A stretch of 48,812 bases of DNA from NCBI GenBank assembly GCA_016218705.1, contig JACRDC010000016.1, positions 1-48,812 of the forward strand, given 5' to 3'. A program made the translations under genes and the position numbers. Under the pieces are notes generated by a model, which saw nothing but the letters and a program-made list of their open reading frames with translations, did not search any database and was not told the DNA's origin. Below are positions 15,872 to 23,587 of this stretch, one piece after another. This stretch comes from Desulfarculus sp. Its GTDB lineage: Bacteria; Desulfobacterota; Desulfarculia; Desulfarculales; Desulfarculaceae. How positions within the stretch are numbered: position 1 is the stretch's first letter; each line of letters begins with the position of its first letter.

Positions 15872-17679
15872 CGTCCGTAGATTTCGGCGATCTCGGTGGC
15901 GAACTTCTTGTTGATGTTGGCCCGGCGCACCTTCATGGTGGCGGTCAGCTCGTCGTCGTCGTGGTCCAGGGCCTTTTCCAAGAGCTTGAACTTGCGCACG
16001 TTCTCCACCCGGGCCACGCGGGCGTTGACCTGGTCCACCTCGCCCTGGATGAGCCCGCGCACCTCGGCCAGTTGGGCCAGGTTCTTGAAATTGGTGTAGG
16101 CCAGGCGGTTGTCGGTGGCCCACTTGCCCACGTTGTCGAAGTCAATCTGGATCAGGGCCGCCAGGTAGTTGCGGCCATCGCCCACCACGATGGCCTCGTT
16201 TATGTAGGGGCTGACCTTGAGCGCGTTCTCGATCTCCGAGGGGCTGATGTTCTTGCCGCCGCTGGTGATGATGAGGTCCTTCTTGCGGTCCACGATGCGC
16301 AGGTGTCCCTGGGGCGTCACCTCGGCCACGTCGCCGGTGTGCAGCCAGCCGTCAATCACCGTGTTGGCCGTGGCCTCGGGGTTCTTGTAGTAGCCCACGA
16401 AGATGCTCTGGCCCTTCTTGAGCAGCTCGCCGTCGGCGGCGAGCCGGAACTCGATACCCTCGATGGGCCGGCCCACGGTGCCCATGCGGATGTCCTCGCC
16501 CTGGTGGATGAAGGACAGGCCCGTGGACTCGGTCATGCCGTAGCCCTCCTTGACCCGTATGCCCAGGTCGTGGAAGAAGCGCAGCACCTCGGGGCTGATG
16601 GTGGCCGCCGCCGAGAAGCAGAAGCGCACGCGCCGGAGTCCCACGTAGTTTTGCAGGGCGCGCAGCATCAGCCAAAAGGCCGCCCGCCAGGCCAAGGCCA
16701 GGCCCGGCCCCAGGGGCTTCTGCTCCAGGCGGGCCTCGGCGGCGGCGTGGCCAACGGCTAGCGCGCGCTTGAACAGCCAGCGCTTCAAGGGCCGGCTGTC
16801 CTTGATCTTGATGAGGATGGAGGATTGCAGCTTCTCCCAGATGCGCGGCACCCCCAAAAACACCGTGGGGCCTATCTCGCGCAGGTCGTTCTGGATGGTG
16901 TTCACGCTCTCGGCGAAGTTGACGGTGCTGCCCAGGTACAGGGGCAGGAACAGCGAGAAGATGCGCTCGGCCACGTGGCACAGGGGCAGGTAGGAGACCA
17001 CGGTGTCGGCCTCGCTGGCCCCGATGGCCTTGACCGTGGCGGCGGTCATGGCCTCCACGTTCTGGTGGCTGAGCATGGCGCCCTTGGGCGGGCCGGTGGT
17101 GCCCGAGGTGTAGACCATGATGGCCACGTCCTGGGGCCGGCCCTGGTTGACCTCCTCCAGGAAGAGGCCCGGGTCCTTGGCGTGCAGGGCCGCGCCCAGG
17201 GCCTCCACCTCGGCGAAGGACATGATGCGCTCCCTGGGGTAGTGGCGCAGGCCCTTCATGTCCATGACGATGATCTTGGTCAAGAGCGGCAGGCGGTCCA
17301 GGGCCTCCAGGATCTTGTCGGTCTGCTCCTGGTCCTCCGCCACCACGAAGCGGCTGTCGGAGTGCCCCACCACGTAGCCCACCTCGGCCGCCGGGCTGGT
17401 GGGGTAGACGCCCACGGTCACGCCCCCCAGGCAGATGGTGGCGATGTCGGCGTAGAGCCACTCGCGGCAGTTCTCGCTCAGGATGGCCAGGTGGTCGCCG
17501 CGCTCAAAGCCCAGGGCCTTGAGCCCCAGGGCGAAATCGCGCACGTGCTCCAGGTAGCCGTTCCAGGTCACCCGCTGCCAGATGCCGAAGTCCTTCTCGC
17601 GCAGGGCCACCCGCTGGCCGCGCTCGGCCACCCGCTCCAGGAAGAACTGGCCCAGCGTGCGGCCGCTCAGCTCAGCCAT
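15868..17679 (-). CDS. Long-chain acyl-CoA synthetase (AMP-forming)
   Basis: 603-aa ANL-superfamily ligase that adenylates a carboxylic acid and transfers it to CoA. The AMP-binding P-loop MVYTSGTTGPPKGAML lies near residue 190. EGYGMTESTGLSF (A5 motif), GWLHTGDVAEVTPQGHLRIVDRKKDLIITSGGKNISPSEIENAL (A7-A8 hinge) and a C-terminal lysine region follow. Its length and features (LPLCHVAER, PRIWEKLQSSI) fit the FadD15/long-chain group. The frame stays open far upstream, but MAELSGRTLGQFF at 17679 has GGAGGAAGAG just before it and overlaps the end of livF by 13 bases. Last gene of the Liv operon, so it probably activates what the transporter brings in. Confidence 0.92.
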   Translation of the reverse strand: MAELSGRTLGQFFLERVAERGQRVALREKDFGIWQRVTWNGYLEHVRDFALGLKALGFERGDHLAILSENCREWLYADIATICLGGVTVGVYPTSPAAEVGYVVGHSDSRFVVAEDQEQTDKILEALDRLPLLTKIIVMDMKGLRHYPRERIMSFAEVEALGAALHAKDPGLFLEEVNQGRPQDVAIMVYTSGTTGPPKGAMLSHQNVEAMTAATVKAIGASEADTVVSYLPLCHVAERIFSLFLPLYLGSTVNFAESVNTIQNDLREIGPTVFLGVPRIWEKLQSSILIKIKDSRPLKRWLFKRALAVGHAAAEARLEQKPLGPGLALAWRAAFWLMLRALQNYVGLRRVRFCFSAAATISPEVLRFFHDLGIRVKEGYGMTESTGLSFIHQGEDIRMGTVGRPIEGIEFRLAADGELLKKGQSIFVGYYKNPEATANTVIDGWLHTGDVAEVTPQGHLRIVDRKKDLIITSGGKNISPSEIENALKVSPYINEAIVVGDGRNYLAALIQIDFDNVGKWATDNRLAYTNFKNLAQLAEVRGLIQGEVDQVNARVARVENVRKFKLLEKALDHDDDELTATMKVRRANINKKFATEIAEIYGR

Positions 17680-18473
17680 CTCTTCCTCCGTTTGTAATGC
17701 TTGACCTCGTGGTAGCTCTTGCGCCCGCCACCGCTGCCCAGGCCCAGGTAGAACTCCTGCACGTCCTGGTCGGCCAGGAGGCGTTCCACCGGACCGTCCA
17801 TGACCACGCGGCCGTTTTCCATGATGTAGCCGTAGCTCGATACCGACAGGGCCATCTGGGCGTTCTGCTCCACCAAGAGGATGGTGGTGCCCTCCTGGCG
17901 GTTGATCTGGCCGATGATGCCGAATATCTCCTCCACCAGCAGGGGGGCCAGGCCCAGGGAGGGCTCGTCCAGGAGCATCAGCTTGGGCCGGGCAAGAAGC
18001 GCCCGGCTGATGGCCAGCATCTGTTGCTCGCCGCCGCTCAGGTAGCCGGCCAGGTTCTTCAGCCGTTTCTTGAGCGGCGGGAAGTAGGCGAAGCACTTGT
18101 CCAGGTCTGAGGCCACGCCGCCCTTGTCGCGGCGGGTGTAGGCCCCGCAGGCCAGGTTCTCCTCCACCGTGAGGTCCTCGAAGACCCGCCTACCCTCCAG
18201 CACCTGGAAGACGCCGGCGCGCACGATCTGATGGGGGGCCAGCCCCTTGAGCGGCTGGCCGTCGAAGTCCACGCCGCCGTCGGTGATCTCGCCGTTCTCC
18301 AGGGGCAGAAAGCCGCTGATGGCCTTGAGGGTGGTGGTCTTGCCGGCGCCGTTAGAGCCCAAGAGGGCTACCACTGCCCCCCGGGGCACCTTGAGCGACA
18401 TGCCCTTGAGCACCAGCACCACGTGGTTGTACACCACCTCGATGTTGTTCACCGCCAGGATGTGGTCTTCCAT
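17667..18473 (-). CDS. livF: Branched-chain-type ABC transporter ATPase LivF
   Basis: 268-aa ATPase of the HAAT (Liv) family. Walker A LLGSNGAGKTTT, Q-loop region VFQVLEGRRVFEDLTVEENL, signature LSGGEQQML, Walker B LMLLDEPSLGLAP and a switch-region LLVEQN are all present, so it should hydrolyse ATP. The C-terminus is extended by a basic tail (YHEVKHYKRRKRWLS). ATG at 18473 is preceded by GAGGGGAAAG. It is separated from livK by a 223-base gap but keeps the operon's direction, and it overlaps the ligase start. Confidence 0.92.
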   Translation of the reverse strand: MEDHILAVNNIEVVYNHVVLVLKGMSLKVPRGAVVALLGSNGAGKTTTLKAISGFLPLENGEITDGGVDFDGQPLKGLAPHQIVRAGVFQVLEGRRVFEDLTVEENLACGAYTRRDKGGVASDLDKCFAYFPPLKKRLKNLAGYLSGGEQQMLAISRALLARPKLMLLDEPSLGLAPLLVEEIFGIIGQINRQEGTTILLVEQNAQMALSVSSYGYIMENGRVVMDGPVERLLADQDVQEFYLGLGSGGGRKSYHEVKHYKRRKRWLS

Positions 18474-18696
18474 CCTTGTTCTTTCCCCTCTCCCCCGTTT
18501 TGATGGGGCAGAGAGTTGGGGTGGGGGGGTCTGCGCTCGTCTGTCAGATTCCCCCCTCACCCTGGCCCTCCCCCCCGCTGGGGGGAGAGGGCGATGCAGC
18601 TTTCCTTGTGGTTCCACTACGGCCCCCAATGGGAGCCGCCGGCCTTGGTTATGCCATGGCCCCACCCGACCCGTTATGCCCGCCCGGGCACCGGGC
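18474..18696. repeat. Intra-operon spacer with GC-rich repeats
   Basis: No gene. It holds a C-run/G-run hairpin (about 18568-18587). Read on the minus strand directly after the livK stop, it also holds a copy of the dispersed repeat (core CATAACGGGTCGGGTGGG, about 18659-18676), followed by the shared GGCCGGCGGCTCCC block near 18630-18645. A structured spacer between livK and livF could set their expression ratio. Confidence 0.6.
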
Positions 18697-19887
18697 TCAG
18701 TCCAGATAGATCCAGTCCGAGGCCGGCACGAAGATGCCCTTCTTGACGTCGGCCTTGTAGACCCGGCCCACGTTGGTGCTGTTGGTGTCCTTGATGCTCA
18801 CCTTGCCGGTCAGGCCGTTGGTGTCCCAGTCCTTGATCTGGGGGACCATGTTCTTAAGGTTCTCGCCGGTGATGGGCAGCTTTTTCTCGGCGCACATCCG
18901 CATGGCCTTGACGAAGATCATGCCCGTGAACCAGCCCTGCATGTAGGAATTGGGGCGGTAGGTGATCTCGGGATGGTTGCGCTTGTTGAAATCGCGGATG
19001 GCCTTGATCTCGGGCACGTCCTCGTCCCACCAGTAGGCGTAGGGGTTGACACCCATGTAGCCCTCGCCGTCGGGACCCAGGGCGTCCAGGAGCTGCTTGT
19101 CCATGGTCCAGAAGGTGCCCATGAAGGTGGTGTCCATGCCATAGTCGCGGGCGCCCTTGATGACGTCGGCGATGGGGGCCACCACGTAGCCCTGGAAGAT
19201 GCAGTAGTCAGGCGCCTTGCGCTTCATGTCCAGAAGCTGGCTGGTGACGTCCACGGCGCCCACCTGGGTCACCTCCTCGGCCACCACCTCCACGCCCAGC
19301 TTCTTGGCCATCTCGCGGGCATGGGGGATGGGGTCGCGGCCGAACTCGGTGTCGCTGTAGAAGAAGGCCACCTTGGGGGCCACGCCCTTCTTCTTGGGAT
19401 TGGCGGCGATGTACTTGAGCAGGATGCCGAACTGCTGGGCGTAGGTGGGGCCGCTGACGATCATGTAGGGATTGGCCTTGCGGTCGGCCAGCTCCTCGCT
19501 GAAGGAGGTGGAGCCGTAGAGCACCTTGTAGGTGTTGTTGATCTCCGGGGCCATGGCCTTGCCCACGCCGGTACTCTCGCCATACATGATTACCGGCTTG
19601 TGCTGGGCCATGAGCTTCTTGAAGGAGGCCACGGCGCGGTTGGTGTCGTAACCGGTGTCCTCGAAGATGTACTCGATCTTCTTGCCGGCGATGCCGCCCT
19701 TCTCGTTGGCCAGCGCCAAGCTGTCGGCCAGGCCGTCGTTGATGTGCTTGCCGGCGAAGGCGAAGCGGCCGGTGATGGGCTGGCCGGCGCCCACCACGAT
19801 CTTTTCCTGGGCGCTCGCCGCGCCCGCCGATAGCCCCAGGGCCAAGACAAGGGCCACGCCCACCCGCCAATAGCGACTTGCTTTCAT
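18697..19887 (-). CDS. livK: Liv-type periplasmic substrate-binding protein
   Basis: 396 aa with a Sec signal peptide (MKASRYWRVGVALVLALGLSAGAASA, cleavage before QEK). The mature part has the Peripla_BP_6 pattern: KIVVGAGQPITGRFAFAGKHINDGLADSLALANEKGGIAGKKIEYIFEDTGYD, then KKLMAQHKPVIMYGESTGVGKAMAPEI. Substrate is not predictable; many Desulfobacterota paralogues bind aromatic or fatty acids rather than leucine, and the acyl-CoA ligase in this operon favours a carboxylic acid. AGAGGGAGGG lies before the ATG. Confidence 0.9.
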   Translation of the reverse strand: MKASRYWRVGVALVLALGLSAGAASAQEKIVVGAGQPITGRFAFAGKHINDGLADSLALANEKGGIAGKKIEYIFEDTGYDTNRAVASFKKLMAQHKPVIMYGESTGVGKAMAPEINNTYKVLYGSTSFSEELADRKANPYMIVSGPTYAQQFGILLKYIAANPKKKGVAPKVAFFYSDTEFGRDPIPHAREMAKKLGVEVVAEEVTQVGAVDVTSQLLDMKRKAPDYCIFQGYVVAPIADVIKGARDYGMDTTFMGTFWTMDKQLLDALGPDGEGYMGVNPYAYWWDEDVPEIKAIRDFNKRNHPEITYRPNSYMQGWFTGMIFVKAMRMCAEKKLPITGENLKNMVPQIKDWDTNGLTGKVSIKDTNSTNVGRVYKADVKKGIFVPASDWIYLD

Positions 19888-19956
19888 CCCTCTTCCCTCC
19901 CTCTGGGTGCGTTATGAAAACCAGGCCCGGCGGCCAACGCGCGCCGGGTCGTGTCC

Positions 19957-21000
19957 TTAATACTCAAAAGGCCACAGCCGGAAGTAGGCCTTGGCCCGCC
20001 GCCACATCTCGGCCAGGCCGTGGGGCTCGAAGACCAGAAACCCCACGATCAGCGCGCCGAAGATCACGGTTTGCAGGGGGAACAGGTAGCTCATGATCTG
20101 GGGGTCCAGGCCCTGGAACAGGCCCAGGGCGCTGCGCAGAAGCTCGGGCACGATGGTCATGAAGATGGCCCCCAGGATGCTGCCCAATATGCTGCCCAGG
20201 CCGCCCACGATTATCATGGCCAAATACTGGATGGACAGGTGCAGGGGGTACTGCTCCGGGGTGACCACCTTGAGCAGGTTGACCATCAGGCAGCCGGCCA
20301 TGCCGGCAAAGAAGGAACTGAGCGCGAAGGCGTAGAGCTTGTACTGGAAGAGATTGATGCCCATGAGCTGGGCGCTGATGTCGCGGTCGCGGATGGCGAT
20401 GAAGGCCCGGCCCACGCGGGTGCGGAAGAGATTGCGGCTGGCCGTCACCGAGATGGCCGCCACGATCATGATGACGTAATAGAAGGCCGGGCCGCTGGCC
20501 AGGGACAGGCCGAAGAGGGTGGGCGCCGGCACGTTGAGCCCCCGGATGCCGTGGGTCAGGGACTCCCAGTGCACGAAGGTGAACTCCAGGATCACCTGGG
20601 CGGCGAGCGTGGCGATGCACAGGTACAGGCCCTTCATGCGCAAGCTGGGCGCGCCCACGATCACCCCGCACAGGGCCGCCGCCAGGCCCGAGATGGGCAG
20701 GGTGAGGATGAAGGGCACGCCAAACTTGGTGATGAGGATGGCCGAGGTGTAGGCCCCCACGCCCATGAAGCCGGCGTGGCCCAGGGAGATGAGCCCCGTG
20801 CAGCCGGTGAGCAGGTTGAGCCCCACGGCCCCCACCACGGCCACGGCGGTGATGTTGGCCATGTAGATCAGGTACTCTCCCGCCAAGAGGGGAAAGACCA
20901 GGAGCGCCGCGGCCAGGGCCCACAGCCAGAAGCGCACCGTGGGCGTGCGGAAGACCGCCTCGTCGGCGGCGTAGGTCTCCTTGAAGTCTCCTATGCGCAA
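19957..21000 (-). CDS. livM: Liv-type ABC transporter permease LivM
   Basis: 347-aa inner-membrane permease with about nine hydrophobic segments. It has the LivM signature GLNLLTGCTGLISLGHAGFMGVGAYTSAIL and the coupling segment RNLFRTRVGRAFIAIRDRDISAQLMGIN, where EAA-loop-like residues contact the ATPases. The start is TTG at 21000, one base after the livH stop, with GAGAGG eight bases upstream; no other start gives the conserved N-terminus. Forms a heterodimer with LivH. Confidence 0.92.
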   Translation of the reverse strand: MRIGDFKETYAADEAVFRTPTVRFWLWALAAALLVFPLLAGEYLIYMANITAVAVVGAVGLNLLTGCTGLISLGHAGFMGVGAYTSAILITKFGVPFILTLPISGLAAALCGVIVGAPSLRMKGLYLCIATLAAQVILEFTFVHWESLTHGIRGLNVPAPTLFGLSLASGPAFYYVIMIVAAISVTASRNLFRTRVGRAFIAIRDRDISAQLMGINLFQYKLYAFALSSFFAGMAGCLMVNLLKVVTPEQYPLHLSIQYLAMIIVGGLGSILGSILGAIFMTIVPELLRSALGLFQGLDPQIMSYLFPLQTVIFGALIVGFLVFEPHGLAEMWRRAKAYFRLWPFEY

Positions 21001-21001
21001 C

Positions 21002-21886
21002 TCACAGCCTCTCTATCTCTTCCTTGCCGAACAGGCCGTAGGGCTTGAGCAACAGCACCAGCACCATGAACACAAACGGCGCTACCTCCTTGACCCCGCC
21101 GCCGAAGAAGGGGTCCAGGTAGCCGCCGGCCAGGTTCTCCAGGACGCCGATGATGAGCCCGCCCAGCACGGCCCCGCCGATGGAGTCCAGGCCGCCCAGG
21201 ATCACCACCGGGAAGATCTTGAGGCCCACGGCCCCCAGGGTGGGGCTGATGCCGCCGATGGCCCCGATGATGACCCCGCCCAGGGCGGCGGCGATGCCGC
21301 CCAAGGCCCAGGCCAGGCTGAACATGCTTTTCACGTTGATGCCCATGGAGAAGGCCGCCATCTGGTCCCCGGCGGTGGCGCGCATGGCCACGCCCGCCTT
21401 GGCGTACTTGAAGATGAGCGCGAAGGCCCCCACGGCGGCCATGGAGATGATAAAGCCGTAGGCCAGGTTGGAGCGCACCACCGCCACCCCCAGGTTCAAG
21501 GGCGCCCGGGGGAACATGGGCGGCAGGTTCTTGAACTGGCTGGTCCAGATGATCTCGGCCAGGCCCATCAGTATGGAGCTGAGCCCGATGGTCACCATGA
21601 TGATGCTGATGACCGGCTGGCCCAGCATGTGCCTGAGGATGACCCGCTCCACCATAAAGCCCAGGATGGCCGCGCAGACCATCACCAGCAGGAAGGCCGG
21701 CAGCACCGGCACGCCGGCCAGGGCCATGAAGGTGTAGCAGAAGTAGGCCCCGATCATCATGAACTCGCCGGTGGCGAAGTTGATGATGTGGGTGGCCTTG
21801 TAGATGAGCACGAAGCCCAGCGCGATGAGGGCGTAGACCCCGCCGGTGGCCAGGCCGCTGACTATGAGCTGGGGCAGGATGTCCAT
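21002..21886 (-). CDS. livH: Liv-type ABC transporter permease LivH
   Basis: 294-aa permease with about eight membrane segments. It begins MDILPQLIVSGLATGGVYALIALGFVLIYKATHIINFATGEFMMIGAY, the typical LivH N-terminus, and has AMRATAGDQMAAFSMGIN as the cytoplasmic coupling loop. AGAGG lies ahead of the ATG at 21886; only six bases separate it from livG. Confidence 0.93.
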   Translation of the reverse strand: MDILPQLIVSGLATGGVYALIALGFVLIYKATHIINFATGEFMMIGAYFCYTFMALAGVPVLPAFLLVMVCAAILGFMVERVILRHMLGQPVISIIMVTIGLSSILMGLAEIIWTSQFKNLPPMFPRAPLNLGVAVVRSNLAYGFIISMAAVGAFALIFKYAKAGVAMRATAGDQMAAFSMGINVKSMFSLAWALGGIAAALGGVIIGAIGGISPTLGAVGLKIFPVVILGGLDSIGGAVLGGLIIGVLENLAGGYLDPFFGGGVKEVAPFVFMVLVLLLKPYGLFGKEEIERL

Positions 21887-21892
21887 GCCTGG

Positions 21893-22672
21893 CTACCTCT
21901 GCTGCTTCTCACCCAGGTATGCTTTTATTACCTCGGGGTGGTGCTGCACCTCCCCTGGCGTGCCGTCTGCTATCTTCTGGCCGAAGTTCATCACCACCAC
22001 GTGGTCGCTGATGTCCATAATCATGTGCATGTCGTGCTCGATCATGACGATGGTGATGTCGCGCTCCTCCTTGATGTCCAGGATGAAGCGCGCCATGTCC
22101 TCGGTCTCCTCCAGGTTCATGCCCGCCACCGGCTCGTCCATGAGTAGCACCTTGGGGCGCATGGCCAGCGCGCGGGCCAGCTCCACCCGCTTTTGCAGGC
22201 CATAGGCCAGGGAGGCCACGGGCTGGTTGCGGATGTGCTCTATCTCCAGGAAGTCTATGATCGTCTCCTCCACCTCGCGCCGCAGCTCCAGCTCCTCGCG
22301 CTGGGCCGGCCCCCAGTAGGCCAGGGCCGGCAGGAGCCCCGTGCGCAGGTGGGCGTGGCGGCCCAGCTTGATGTTGTCCAGCACGGTCATGCCCCGAAAC
22401 AGCGCGATGTTCTGGAAGGTGCGCGCCAGGCCCAGGGCGGCGCGCTTGTCCGGGGCCACGCGGGAGATGTCCTGGCCATCGAAGAGCACCCGCCCCTGGC
22501 GGGGGCGGTAGAAGCCGCCTATGCAGTTGAGTATGGACGTCTTGCCCGCGCCGTTGGGGCCGATGATGGCGAATATCTGCCCCGGCTGCACGGCGAAACT
22601 CACATCGGTGAGCACGTTGAGCCCGCCGAAGGCCAGGGTGAGGTTCTCCACGGCCAGGATGGGGGCGCTCAT
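21893..22672 (-). CDS. livG: Branched-chain-type ABC transporter ATPase LivG
   Basis: 259 aa. Walker A IIGPNGAGKTSIL, Walker B VLLMDEPVAGMN and H-loop IEHDMHMIM are present. The signature is the LivG variant SLAYGLQKRVELARAL in place of LSGGQ. Its start overlaps the TetR stop (ATGA), so the regulator and transporter are translated from one message. It pairs with LivF. Confidence 0.93.
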   Translation of the reverse strand: MSAPILAVENLTLAFGGLNVLTDVSFAVQPGQIFAIIGPNGAGKTSILNCIGGFYRPRQGRVLFDGQDISRVAPDKRAALGLARTFQNIALFRGMTVLDNIKLGRHAHLRTGLLPALAYWGPAQREELELRREVEETIIDFLEIEHIRNQPVASLAYGLQKRVELARALAMRPKVLLMDEPVAGMNLEETEDMARFILDIKEERDITIVMIEHDMHMIMDISDHVVVMNFGQKIADGTPGEVQHHPEVIKAYLGEKQQR

Positions 22673-23409
22673 GGTGTCTTGACCTTCTGGCCCCGGGCCG
22701 GGCGGGCCTTGGCCCGGGCCGGCGCGGCGGGCACGGGCGGGGGCGCGGGTGCCTCCAGGCCCCGGGCGATGATCTCCAGGGCCATGTCCAGGGTGGGTTT
22801 GAGAAAGTCCTTGCCAGGGTCGAAGATGCGCTTGTTCTCCTCGAAGAGCACCAGGCCCGAGAAGACCGCCCAGACCATGTCGGCCAGGGCGATGGGGTGG
22901 CCGGGGCGGAACACGCCCTGGTCCATGCCCTGCTGGAAGATGGCCCCCATGGCGCGCAGGGCCTGGGCGGACAGGCCGTTGATCTTCTCCACCATGGGCG
23001 GCGACAGGGCGCCCAGGGCCTCGCTGGACTGCATGTGGAAGACGTTGAACAGGATCAGGGGGTCGAACTGGAACACGTCATATAGGGCGCCGGAGAGGGC
23101 GCGCACCTTCTGGCCGCTATCCAGGGAGGCGTCCTGGGCCACCTTGTCCAGGCGCTCGCGCAAGAAGGTGAGCATGCGCAGGTTCAAGGAGGCGTAGAGC
23201 TCGTTCTTGTTCTTGAAGTAGAGGTAGAGCGTGGCCGGGCTAAGCTCCGCCGCCTGGGCGATCTCCTCCATGGTGGCCCCGCCAAAGCCCTTGGCCGAGA
23301 AGACCCGCTTGGCCGCGTCCATGATCTGGAGGGCGCGCTGCTGGCGCTCGCGGGTTTTGCGTTCGGCTATGCCCATGATGTTATTGGCAAAACCCTTGTT
23401 GGTGAACAT
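22669..23409 (-). CDS. TetR-family transcriptional regulator
   Basis: 246 aa. Residues about 20-75 are a TetR helix-turn-helix: ALQIMDAAKRVFSAKGFGGATMEEIAQAAELSPATLYLYFKNKNELYASL. The C-terminal ligand domain (about 85-215) is all helical, followed by an unusual Pro/Ala/Lys-rich basic tail. It heads the Liv-ligase operon and probably represses it, released by the substrate or its CoA ester, as in PsrA/FadR-type TetR regulators (inference). The ATG at 23409 has almost no leader and no clear ribosome site; ATG 23376 (MGIAERKTRERQQ) is a real alternative. Confidence 0.88.
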   Translation of the reverse strand: MFTNKGFANNIMGIAERKTRERQQRALQIMDAAKRVFSAKGFGGATMEEIAQAAELSPATLYLYFKNKNELYASLNLRMLTFLRERLDKVAQDASLDSGQKVRALSGALYDVFQFDPLILFNVFHMQSSEALGALSPPMVEKINGLSAQALRAMGAIFQQGMDQGVFRPGHPIALADMVWAVFSGLVLFEENKRIFDPGKDFLKPTLDMALEIIARGLEAPAPPPVPAAPARAKARPARGQKVKTP

Positions 23410-23459
23410 GGTTCATTTACTAAATACCATTAATAGTTCATCGGCCTCGGCCACGTCAA
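23403..23459 (-). promoter_or_regulatory. Promoter and candidate operator of the TetR-Liv operon
   Basis: On the minus strand TTGACG (23459-23454), 18 bases, TATTAA (23435-23430) predicts a start near 23423. Just downstream is a perfect inverted repeat TGAAC-ATG-GTTCA at 23403-23415 that includes the ATG at 23409, plus a direct GTTCAT repeat at 23411 and 23436. An operator at the start site would allow TetR autoregulation. The remaining 23460-23587 shows no gene. Confidence 0.5.
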
Positions 23460-23587
23460 CGGCAATTGACAATTGTGAAACTAATATCAATTGAGTAGGT
23501 AGGATTAGGGGAAAGAGGGGATGGGAGCGGGGCAAGAAAAGACAATAAGAGCGAAGAATATCAGGGAAATGGGGGAAGGGGCGGGCG

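Noticed and set aside
16825-17697. Long plus-strand frames over the Liv operon and ligase
   Set aside because: His/Val/Gly/Leu-rich translations with no domain, exactly opposite conserved genes.
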